Assembly: GCA_035604635.1 (NCBI GenBank)
Contig: DATNIC010000071.1
Span: 1 to 25,080, forward strand
From: DATNIC01 sp035604635
GTDB taxonomy: Bacteria; Vulcanimicrobiota; Vulcanimicrobiia; Vulcanimicrobiales; Vulcanimicrobiaceae
Length of the DNA stretch: 25,080 bases
Direction of reading: 5' to 3'
Shown: piece after piece, positions 7,488 through 14,612 of the stretch
Numbering within the stretch: the stretch's first letter is position 1
How the letters are laid out: each line of letters begins with the position of its first letter
Made by a program: the position numbers and the translations under genes
Notes under the pieces: model-generated
The model's database searches: none
What the model was told of the DNA's origin: nothing
What the model saw: only the letters and a program-made list of their open reading frames with translations

Positions 7488-8747
7488 ATGTTGACCAAGG
7501 AAGAGAACGAGCTGCTCACCCGCGTCGGACCCGGGACGCCGATGGGCGATCTGCTGCGCCGCTACTGGCAGCCGGTTTGCGCGGCTGCTGAAATGGACGA
7601 GCGTTGGACGAAGCGCGTACGGCTGTTCGGCGAAGATCTCGTCTTGTTCAAGGATCGGCTCGGACGATTCGGTTTGATTGCCGAAGCGTGCCCGCACCGG
7701 CGTGCGTCACTCGCTTACGGCATCCCGACCGAGGCCGGGATTCGTTGCCCGTACCACGGCTGGATGTACGACCGGACCGGTCAGTGCATCGAGCAGCCCA
7801 ACGAGCCCGAAGGGAGCACGTTCAAGGACAAGATCAAAGCGAACGGCTACCCCGTGCAAGAGCTCGGCGGACTGCTGTTTGCGTACATGGGGCCGCTGCC
7901 CGCCCCGCTCATGACACGCCTCGACGGCTACGTCGCCGATCCCGCGATCCGTATGGTCGGGCGCACGATCATCCCGTGCAACTGGCTGCAGATCATGGAG
8001 AACTCCGTCGATCCGATCCACAGCGAGTGGTTGCACGGGCATTTTCAGGAGTTCATCGAGAAGACGGGGGTCAAGTACACGTTCTCACGTCGTCACCTCA
8101 AGATTGCCTTCGACGAAGTCCCGTACGGGATCGTGAAACGCCGCTTGAAGGAGGGGCAGCGCGAAGACTGCGACGACTGGACGGTCGGCCACCCCATGAT
8201 TTTCCCGAACATCTTGGCGGTTGGGACGGCCGACGCGTCATGGCGAACCTACGAGTTCCAAATTCGCGTCCCCGCCGACGACGAAAACACGCTCCACATT
8301 TGGTACACCGCCTACGTACCGCCGCAAGGTGCCGACATTCCGCGCGAACTGCTCGAGCGGGTGCACTATTTCGACGTCCCTGCGGGCGGCGAAGGGCGAT
8401 ACGAGCTCGACATGACCGATCATCAGGACGTTATGGCTTGGGCGACGCAAGGAGCGATCACCGATCGCACGGCCGAGCATCTCGGTTCGGGCGATCGCGG
8501 GCTGACGCTCTATCGCCGTGCGTTGCTGCGCGAGCTCAAGAAGATCGAAGCCGGGGAGGATCCAATGGGGATCGTCCGCGATCCCGAGCATGACGCGGTC
8601 CTCGATCTCGCGCTCGAACGCGACAAAGCGCACTTTGCGGACGGTTTCGAAAGCTATTTCCGCCGCCGCCACTGGCGCTATTCGCCGATCGCGAAAGACT
8701 TGGTCGCGCTCTTCGGCAAGAAAGAAAAAGCGCGCACGCACGCGTGA
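7488..8747 (+). CDS. Rieske non-heme iron oxygenase, phthalate 4,5-dioxygenase-like alpha subunit (2)
   Basis: This is a second Rieske oxygenase of 419 residues. The cluster is Cys68-x-His70-x16-Cys87-x2-His90 (CPHRR and CPYHGW). The iron site is Asp175, His178 and His183 (DPIHSEWLH), with probable third ligand Asp314 in HQDVMAWATQG. It shares the N-terminal motif and EHLG-(S/T)-(G/S)-D with the first copy, but differs in the substrate-pocket half, so it probably acts on another substrate or another step. The C-terminus is a longer basic tail (FRRRHWRYSP to KKEKARTHA). It lies 18 bases after the dehydrogenase gene. Its stop overlaps the SDR3 start as GTGA. No ferredoxin or reductase gene is present. 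Confidence 0.94.
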   Translation: MLTKEENELLTRVGPGTPMGDLLRRYWQPVCAAAEMDERWTKRVRLFGEDLVLFKDRLGRFGLIAEACPHRRASLAYGIPTEAGIRCPYHGWMYDRTGQCIEQPNEPEGSTFKDKIKANGYPVQELGGLLFAYMGPLPAPLMTRLDGYVADPAIRMVGRTIIPCNWLQIMENSVDPIHSEWLHGHFQEFIEKTGVKYTFSRRHLKIAFDEVPYGIVKRRLKEGQREDCDDWTVGHPMIFPNILAVGTADASWRTYEFQIRVPADDENTLHIWYTAYVPPQGADIPRELLERVHYFDVPAGGEGRYELDMTDHQDVMAWATQGAITDRTAEHLGSGDRGLTLYRRALLRELKKIEAGEDPMGIVRDPEHDAVLDLALERDKAHFADGFESYFRRRHWRYSPIAKDLVALFGKKEKARTHA

Positions 8748-9562
8748 GGGTCGTCATCGTCACCGGCGGCACGGCCGGCTTAGGCCGTGCGATGGTCCTT
8801 GCCTTGCTCTCGGCCGGACACAGGGTCGTCGCCGTCGGTCGAACGGGAGCGGGCGAGCTTGTCCAAGCGGAGCGCCTGTTGATCGCGACGGGAGACGTGA
8901 CCTCACCCGAAGATTGCGCCGCCGTCGTTGCGCGGACGCTGGAGCATTTTGGTACCGTCGATGCGCTGGTCAACAACGCCGGAATCAACTTGCCCACGCG
9001 GCTCCCCGGCGCGATGGGGCCGCAGACGAAAGAAGGGCCGAAATTTTACGAGCTCTCCGTCGAGCAATACCGCTCGATCATGCGAACCAATGTGGACGGC
9101 GCCTTTTTCATGGCGCGGGCCGTTATGCCGCATCTCGTCAAGCGAGGATGGGGAAGGATCGTCAACCACGTGACCAGCTATCGGACGATGGTGCGCGGCG
9201 GCGAAACGCCGTACGGCTCATCGAAAGCCGCGCTCGAGTCGATGACCGCGATCTGGGCCAACGAGCTCAAGGGGACGGGCGTCACCGTGAACGCGATCCT
9301 GCCGGGCGGCGCGGCCGATACGCGAATGATCGCGCGCGAAGTCGTCCCCGACCGGAGTAAACTCGTGCCGCCGGCGATGTTCGACGCGCCGATTCGCTGG
9401 CTGATCTCGGACGCTTCGAACGCGGTAACGGGTCACCGATTCATCGCTGCTTTGTGGAGTGCGAACGCATCCGACGAAGAAAACGTTGAGAAAGCGGGGA
9501 GCGTCGCGGGCTGGCCGGAAAGTGTCGCGACCGCGGTGGCACGACCCTGGCCGCCGGCATAG
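8744..9562 (+). CDS. Short-chain dehydrogenase/reductase (SDR3)
   Basis: This SDR of 272 residues starts at GTG 8744, overlapping the Rieske 2 stop. It has TGGTAGLG at 7-14, VGRTG after beta-2 (Arg33 hints at NADP(H)), NNAG at 77-80, Asn116, Ser145, and Tyr157-x3-Lys161 in YGSSK. An insertion after NNAG (about residues 83-100) and a proline-ending tail of about 25 residues after the usual C-terminal strand are unusual. The tail replaces the common DGG ending with a TGHRFIAALW segment. It is probably coupled to Rieske 2 and acts on its product or a related intermediate; that role is inferred from position. Confidence 0.92.
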   Translation: MRVVIVTGGTAGLGRAMVLALLSAGHRVVAVGRTGAGELVQAERLLIATGDVTSPEDCAAVVARTLEHFGTVDALVNNAGINLPTRLPGAMGPQTKEGPKFYELSVEQYRSIMRTNVDGAFFMARAVMPHLVKRGWGRIVNHVTSYRTMVRGGETPYGSSKAALESMTAIWANELKGTGVTVNAILPGGAADTRMIAREVVPDRSKLVPPAMFDAPIRWLISDASNAVTGHRFIAALWSANASDEENVEKAGSVAGWPESVATAVARPWPPA

Positions 9563-9564
9563 CC

Positions 9565-9571
9565 GAAGGAG
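9565..9571 (+). promoter_or_regulatory. Ribosome binding site for SBP2
   Basis: GAAGGAG lies 7 bases before ATG 9579. It selects this start, and hence an intact signal peptide, over the upstream extension of the frame from 9459. Confidence 0.7.
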
Positions 9572-9578
9572 ATCGACG

Positions 9579-10532
9579 ATGAAGAAGGCCCTGACGTTCG
9601 TGACTTCGATCCTGCTCGCCTTATGCGCGAGCTCCGCGATGGCGCAAACGATGCCGACGATTCGCGTAGCGGCTCCGCCGGCCGAAGACGTCGTGCCGAT
9701 CTACTACGCCATGAAGGCCGATCTGTTCACGAAGGCGGGGATCAACGTGCAGTTGACGAGCATGACAAGCGGCGCGGCGGTCGCGGCCGCCGTCGCCGGC
9801 AACGCGGTCGACGTCGGTTTTTCGAGTTTACAGGGCTTGATCTCGGGACGCTCCCACGGTCTAGGCTTTCAGCTCATCGCGCCGGGCGGCGTCTACACGA
9901 CGAAAGATCCCTACGCGCTCATGGTCGTCCGTTCCGATTCGAGCATCCGCACGGCGAAGGACCTCGTCGGGAAGACGATCGCCTCACCCGCCCTGAAAGA
10001 CCTCGATTGGATTGCGAGCTACGGCTGGATGGAGAAGAACGGCGGCGATCCGAAGTCCGCGAAGTTCGTCGAGATTCCCAATCCGACGCTCAACCCGGCG
10101 CTCCTCGACGGCCGGGTAGACGCCTACACGGTCGGCGAGCCGTGGATTCAAAAAGCGCTCGACTCGGGGAAGGTGCGCGTTTTGGCGAAGTCGTTCGATA
10201 CGATCGCGCCGACCTTCCTGATGACCGGGTGGTTCTCGACCAGCGACTATGTTGCGAAGAATCGAGACGCGGTCGACAAATTCTTGCGTGTTATACGCGA
10301 TGCAGGCGAATACGCCGACAGCCACCACGCGGAAATGGTCCCGCTGTTGGCGTCGTTCACGAAGCTCGATCCGGATCTCGTCGCCAAGACGATTAAGAAC
10401 GGCGGCAGCCCGTATCTCGATCCCAAGCTGATCCAACCGATGATCGACGCGACGGTCAAGTATCAGATCATCGACAAGCCGTTCAGCGCGACCGATCTGA
10501 TCAGTCCGGCTGCGCTCAAGCCCAGCCGGTAA
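9579..10532 (+). CDS. NMT1/SsuA-type ABC transporter substrate-binding protein (SBP2)
   Basis: This 317-residue binding protein is the last gene of the plus-strand operon. A clear Sec signal peptide (MKKALTFVTSILLALCASSA) has an AMA-QT cleavage site. The mature part shows ADLFTKAGINVQLTSM, GAAVAAAVAGNAVDVGFSS, ARTKDLVG-like and EKNGGD-PKSAKFVEIPNP segments, and FSATDLISPAAL at the end, all shared with the other three binding proteins of the window. The mature protein lacks a lipobox cysteine, so it is soluble in a periplasm or released. Its stop is separated by one base from the convergent isochorismatase-like gene, leaving no room for a terminator. The ligand is unknown but is presumably related to the oxygenase substrate. 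Confidence 0.93.
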   Translation: MKKALTFVTSILLALCASSAMAQTMPTIRVAAPPAEDVVPIYYAMKADLFTKAGINVQLTSMTSGAAVAAAVAGNAVDVGFSSLQGLISGRSHGLGFQLIAPGGVYTTKDPYALMVVRSDSSIRTAKDLVGKTIASPALKDLDWIASYGWMEKNGGDPKSAKFVEIPNPTLNPALLDGRVDAYTVGEPWIQKALDSGKVRVLAKSFDTIAPTFLMTGWFSTSDYVAKNRDAVDKFLRVIRDAGEYADSHHAEMVPLLASFTKLDPDLVAKTIKNGGSPYLDPKLIQPMIDATVKYQIIDKPFSATDLISPAALKPSR

Positions 10533-10533
10533 C

Positions 10534-11172
10534 CTACACCCGGATCGGCGCTACGGAATAGGCTTCTTTCCAGACCTTCAGCACGTCGTCGGCTTTGGCG
10601 ACGGTCCCGAAGTGGTTGCGCATATTCTTCAGCGTGGCGTCATGCAGGGCGCGGTCATACGTCGCGGAACAATCGTCGACGAAGACGATGTTGTAGTCGC
10701 GCTGGAATCCGTCGCGGGCCGTCGACTCGACACAGACGTTGGTTGCGACGCCGGTGATTACGAGCGTCTCAATCCGCAACGTGTTCAAGATCGACTCAAG
10801 GCGCGTGTTGAGGAACGCGCTGTATCGATGCTTGACGACGATCGGATCGTTCGCCACCGGCGCTACGCGGAAGAATTCGGCGCCCCACGACCCCTCGCGG
10901 CAGGTGTCGAGCCGCTCGCGCTCGTCGCTGCGATAGAGCCAAGTGTCTGAATCGGTCCAGCGAGTGTGGATCGTCTGGATGAAGATCACCGACGCTCCAT
11001 ACGCGTGGGCGCCGTCGAGCAGGCGCTCCAAGTGCGGGATCATCTCGGCACAAGCTTCAACGGAAAAGCCGCGCTTGCCGACCGCGCCGTTCGGCTCGCA
11101 AAAATCGTTCTGAACGTCGACGACGATAACGGCGGTCTTCGAGGGTTCGAGGATCTGCTGAAGGTTGCGCAT
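10534..11172 (-). CDS. Isochorismatase-family cysteine hydrolase
   Basis: This 212-residue alpha/beta/alpha hydrolase has the catalytic triad Asp19 (VVDVQNDF), Lys114 (VVKHRYSAF) and Cys147 (GVATNVCVESTARDG), with the cis-peptide segment GVAT before it. The family includes nicotinamidase, N-carbamoylsarcosine amidase, RutB ureidoacrylate amidase and biuret hydrolase. The SAF sequence and the STARDG after the Cys fit the amide/carbamoyl amidase side better than isochorismatase itself. It is a single minus-strand gene between two plus-strand blocks, with 1 base to SBP2 and 28 to the divergent glycosyltransferase start chosen here. A carbamoyl-compound amidase acting after a hydantoinase such as HyuAB is plausible but unproven. 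Confidence 0.92.
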   Translation of the reverse strand: MRNLQQILEPSKTAVIVVDVQNDFCEPNGAVGKRGFSVEACAEMIPHLERLLDGAHAYGASVIFIQTIHTRWTDSDTWLYRSDERERLDTCREGSWGAEFFRVAPVANDPIVVKHRYSAFLNTRLESILNTLRIETLVITGVATNVCVESTARDGFQRDYNIVFVDDCSATYDRALHDATLKNMRNHFGTVAKADDVLKVWKEAYSVAPIRV

Positions 11173-11184
11173 GACCGACGCTTC

Positions 11185-11190
11185 GAAGGA
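11185..11190 (+). promoter_or_regulatory. Ribosome binding site suggesting the GTG 11201 start
   Basis: GAAGGA ends 10 bases before GTG 11201. It favours that start for the large glycosyltransferase over ATG 11171 or 11165, both of which overlap the start codon of the divergent hydrolase gene. Confidence 0.45.
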
Positions 11191-11200
11191 CGGTACTTCA

Positions 11201-14200
11201 GTGCCTGCGCGCGTTCATATCTTCGGAAACGGTCCGCGGCTGCGCGCGCTTTGCGCGGCGCTTGTTCGGGCCGCCCTTCCCGAGGCTGCAATCACCGAGT
11301 TTGCCGATGAAGAGCGCGCGCTCGAGGCCGCCCGCCGCTCTGCGCAGCGCACGATCGTTCTCGACGCGCGGGTTGCGCCCGAAGAGCGGGCGTTTACCGC
11401 TTTCGCCGATGCGCGCAGCGGCGTGGGGAGGGCGCGCGGCTTCGATGGGACAGTCCGCGCGGCGGGCGCCGCACTGATTGTCGACTCGCATGCGGCGCCG
11501 ACTCCAAGCGAACCGCCGATCATCGGGGATTGGCTCGACGATCCGGAGCCCGCCACCCCGCTTCGGATCGACGAGAGCGTCGAGGTCCATTCGCCGGGAT
11601 TCGGTTTCGGCGGCTACGCCAGCGCGGCTCGAAATACGATTGTCGGTCTGCATCGCGCCGGCGTGCGCGTCGCGTGGCGGCAATTCTCTCCCGAACGGGA
11701 ATCGGTCGACATCGACGCCGAGGATCGCGCGTTGCTCGACCGTCTGGCCCAAGAGCAGTTTCGTGCCGAGCGCGCACTACTGATTCATCTGCCGACGCAC
11801 ATCAGCGGACAGCTGTTTCTCGATCGTTACATCGACGCGTACGTTACGGCACCCTATGCGTGTTATACGATGTTCGAGACCGATGCGATCCCTGCGCGCT
11901 GGCCGGCGTTCCTTGCTCGAGCCGGACGGGTGTGGGTCCCGAGCCGCTTCAATGTGGAGACGTTTGCTTCGGCCGGCGTCCCGTCCGATGCGATAGAATA
12001 CGTCCCCCTCGGCCTGGAAGTCGAGCGCTTTTCGGTCGACGGCGACGCGCTGGACGTGCCGGGCCGGCGCGGCTTTGCGTTTCTTTCGGTTTTCGGGTTC
12101 ACGTCGCGGAAAGGTTGGGACGTCCTCGTCGAAGCGTGGGCCCGGGCCTTTGACCGCGACGACGACGTCTCACTGATCTTGCGGACGGGCGGACCGGATT
12201 TGGACGTTCGCGCGGAGATCGCTGCTTTGCTGAAGGCACGCGGAATCGACGCGACCCGGCTCGCGCCTATCGTAGTGCTGGAGCAGGCCCTTTCGGCGCG
12301 CGAACTCGCCGCACTGTACCGCAGCGCCGACGCGTTCGTGTTGCCGTCGCGCGGGGAAGGCGTCGGCTTGCCGTATCTCGAGGCGATGGCTTTCGGATTG
12401 CCGGCGATCGGGACGGCGTGGAGCGGCGCAACCGAATTCTTAAACGCCGAGACCGGCTATCCGATCGAATGTGGGCGCGAGCTGGTCGATCGGATGACGG
12501 CGCGCGCGTTCCCGCTCCTGCGCGATCAGCAGTGGGCAGCTCCGTCCGTCGAAGCGACGGCCCGCTGCCTGCGCGACGTTTTCGAAGACCGCGCGGCCGC
12601 AACGCTGCGCGCCGCGCGCGGTTGCGCCTTGGCGCGCACGCAGTACAACCGGATCCGAACGGGCCGGATCGCGGCACAGGCGTTGCAGCGCATCGGCTCG
12701 GCTCCGCGGCGAAGGGCTGCATCGCGAGCTGCAGTCGGTTACCGGGCAGACTTTTTTTCGATCGGAACGCGCGGTTCGAGCGCGCGGGCAGCGCTCGGGG
12801 CGCTCGAGCGCGCCGGCGTCCCGGTAGCTGCGGTCGCCGAAGGCGTCGATCAACGCCCCGCGCTTTTTCTCGACGACGCGCGGTTATTGAAGACGGCGCT
12901 CGCCCGGCCGGCGCAAGGGGTCCGAGCCTCGATCGTTCAGGTCGATGCCGAGACGATTGAGGTCAGCGGATCGTTCGGAACGCGCCGTCTGCGCGTTCCG
13001 CCGGCGATCGACGTCGAGCGTTGGACGCCCCAGCTGGGCGGCCTGTCCGGCTTCGGACCCGCCAGGACGATGCGCTTCTTGACGACGGCCCAGCTCGATG
13101 AGCGCAGCGGTTACGATCGCGCCGTCGGCGCCTTTCTGCGCGCATTCGAGCCCGGCGACGATGCGATGCTCGTCATCAAAGTCCCCTCCGCTCCGGTCGA
13201 TCCCGCCTATGCGCAGGGCTTAATCGCCGCCGCAGCCGCGCGCCATGCGCCGCATCGAGCGCCGCGGTTGCATCAGTACCGTATCTCGGTTGCCGCGGGG
13301 ATTGTCCCCGAGGGCGACTATATGCAAATGCTCGGGTCGTTCGATGCGTACGTGCACGTCCCGTCGATCGCCGGCTCGTCGCGCGCGCTGCTGGAAGCAA
13401 TGGCGTCGGCGCTAGCGTGCATTCGCGCGCGTTCGAGCGAGGGCGGGATCGAGCGCTCGGAGACGACCGCATTTCTGGTTGAGGACGACCTCGACGACGT
13501 CGCCTCGGCGATCCGCTCGATCGCGCGCGATCCCGCGGCCGCAGCAACGCGCGGCCACGCGGCACGCCGTGTTGTCGTCGCGAGGCACGGCCTCGATGTC
13601 GTCGGGCAGATGATCCGCACGGAGCTCGAAGCGCTTGCCGGTGCCGCACTGATCGTCCCGGGTGAGCCGGCGCCGCCGGACGGCATCCTGGGCATCATCG
13701 TCGATGAGCGTGACGGCAGCGGATCTGCGGCCGATGCGTCGACGGCGATGACGCATCGCGAACATCGCATCGTCGTCCTGCGCGAAGGAGGTCCATCATT
13801 CGATGCGGCGGCCGCGCAGCTCGAAGACTGTCGCTGGATCGCCTATCTGCGAGGCGACGCGCGCGTGACACCTTCGTGGGACGTCGTCCTCGCCGACGCG
13901 CTCGACTCGCGCCCGCTTGTGAAGCTTGTCGTCCCGCGCATCGTCGACGCGCCGGCATCGCAGGGATTCGCGCGCCCGCAGGAACCATTCGCCGACTTCG
14001 TGCGCGGCCTGACGGTCACGCAAATCGGCCGCGGCGCGCAGCCTGCGTCCATCGTGACGACCTGCATCCTGTTCGATCCCGTTGCGCTGCTCGCCGCGCT
14101 CCGCGCCGCGCCGGGTGGGTCGATCGAAGTCATTGCACGCGTCGTCGCGGCCGGCGGGAAGAGCGCATGGTGCGCATTCGACACCGCGATCGAGCGGAGC

Positions 14201-14236
14201 GGGACACGGCCGTGGCCGCTCGTCGCGCTCGGCTGA
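11201..14236 (+). CDS. Multidomain glycosyltransferase: GT4 + degenerate GT-B + GT2-like tail
   Basis: This large protein has 1011 residues from GTG 11201; ATG 11171 would add 10. Residues 1-130 are an unrecognised alpha/beta region. About 130-480 is a GT4 (GT-B) domain with FGFGGYASAARN, VPSRFN, a GFTSRKGWDVL donor-side motif and the EX7E pair Glu386 and Glu394 (EGVGLPYLE). About 500-815 looks like a second GT-B unit. It keeps LLEAMA (Glu732) but lacks the first Glu of EX7E, so it may be non-catalytic. About 830-1011 (WIAYLRGDARVTPSWD) resembles a GT2 A-fold fragment. It transfers sugars from an activated donor to an unknown acceptor. It is followed by TPR-GT9 genes, suggesting a glycan or protein glycosylation block. 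It appears cytoplasmic, with no membrane segment. Confidence 0.85.
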   Translation: MPARVHIFGNGPRLRALCAALVRAALPEAAITEFADEERALEAARRSAQRTIVLDARVAPEERAFTAFADARSGVGRARGFDGTVRAAGAALIVDSHAAPTPSEPPIIGDWLDDPEPATPLRIDESVEVHSPGFGFGGYASAARNTIVGLHRAGVRVAWRQFSPERESVDIDAEDRALLDRLAQEQFRAERALLIHLPTHISGQLFLDRYIDAYVTAPYACYTMFETDAIPARWPAFLARAGRVWVPSRFNVETFASAGVPSDAIEYVPLGLEVERFSVDGDALDVPGRRGFAFLSVFGFTSRKGWDVLVEAWARAFDRDDDVSLILRTGGPDLDVRAEIAALLKARGIDATRLAPIVVLEQALSARELAALYRSADAFVLPSRGEGVGLPYLEAMAFGLPAIGTAWSGATEFLNAETGYPIECGRELVDRMTARAFPLLRDQQWAAPSVEATARCLRDVFEDRAAATLRAARGCALARTQYNRIRTGRIAAQALQRIGSAPRRRAASRAAVGYRADFFSIGTRGSSARAALGALERAGVPVAAVAEGVDQRPALFLDDARLLKTALARPAQGVRASIVQVDAETIEVSGSFGTRRLRVPPAIDVERWTPQLGGLSGFGPARTMRFLTTAQLDERSGYDRAVGAFLRAFEPGDDAMLVIKVPSAPVDPAYAQGLIAAAAARHAPHRAPRLHQYRISVAAGIVPEGDYMQMLGSFDAYVHVPSIAGSSRALLEAMASALACIRARSSEGGIERSETTAFLVEDDLDDVASAIRSIARDPAAAATRGHAARRVVVARHGLDVVGQMIRTELEALAGAALIVPGEPAPPDGILGIIVDERDGSGSAADASTAMTHREHRIVVLREGGPSFDAAAAQLEDCRWIAYLRGDARVTPSWDVVLADALDSRPLVKLVVPRIVDAPASQGFARPQEPFADFVRGLTVTQIGRGAQPASIVTTCILFDPVALLAALRAAPGGSIEVIARVVAAGGKSAWCAFDTAIERSGTRPWPLVALG

Positions 14237-14239
14237 GGC

Positions 14240-14560
14240 CTAAGCCTGCTTGTCGACCGCCAGCAGCTTCTGGACGTCCAGCTCGATCTGACTCAGCATC
14301 GCGTCGCCGAATGAGGTGTCGACGTTCCACGGATTCGGATTGAGTTGATCCGCAGGGATCGGCTTGAGAACCGGTGCGCCCGGGTGCTCTTCCTGTAAGA
14401 TCACGTTCAGGAGCGAGCCGAGCGATTGCATGAGATCGGGCGACGCGAGGATCGACGGCTGCGTGTCATGATGGAAGAGGCTCTGCTGCGCGCGAACCGC
14501 TGCCTCCGTCGCGGCGAAGGGATCCGGTATATTGGCCTGGATGGCGTGCAGCGCTCCCAT
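14240..14560 (-). CDS. Small protein of unknown function, 106 residues
   Basis: I do not recognise this protein. It begins MGALHAIQANIPDPFAATEA and contains predicted amphipathic helices (PDLMQSLGSLLNVILQ and a C-terminal MLSQIELDVQKLLAVDKQA) around a proline/asparagine-rich linker (ADQLNPNPWNVD). There is no signal peptide or membrane span. Its composition looks like a real protein rather than a shadow. No long competing frame covers it, and it fits exactly between the GT4 stop (3 bases away) and the divergent TPR gene. No ribosome binding site is visible before ATG 14560. It might be a partner or chaperone of the glycosylation genes, but that rests on position only. Confidence 0.6.
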   Translation of the reverse strand: MGALHAIQANIPDPFAATEAAVRAQQSLFHHDTQPSILASPDLMQSLGSLLNVILQEEHPGAPVLKPIPADQLNPNPWNVDTSFGDAMLSQIELDVQKLLAVDKQA

Positions 14561-14612
14561 ATGATAACGTATCGGTCGGGCGGGGAAGAAATCCGCCTGA
14601 GACCCTTAAAGA
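14561..14612. promoter_or_regulatory. 52-base divergent gap between the unknown protein and TPR-GT9 (1)
   Basis: This gap holds the starts of two opposite transcription units. A short dyad, GATA-ACG-TATC, lies at 14563-14573, directly upstream of the minus-strand ATG. AAAGAG at 14607-14612 is a weak ribosome binding site candidate immediately before GTG 14613. No convincing -35/-10 pair is visible. Confidence 0.2.
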
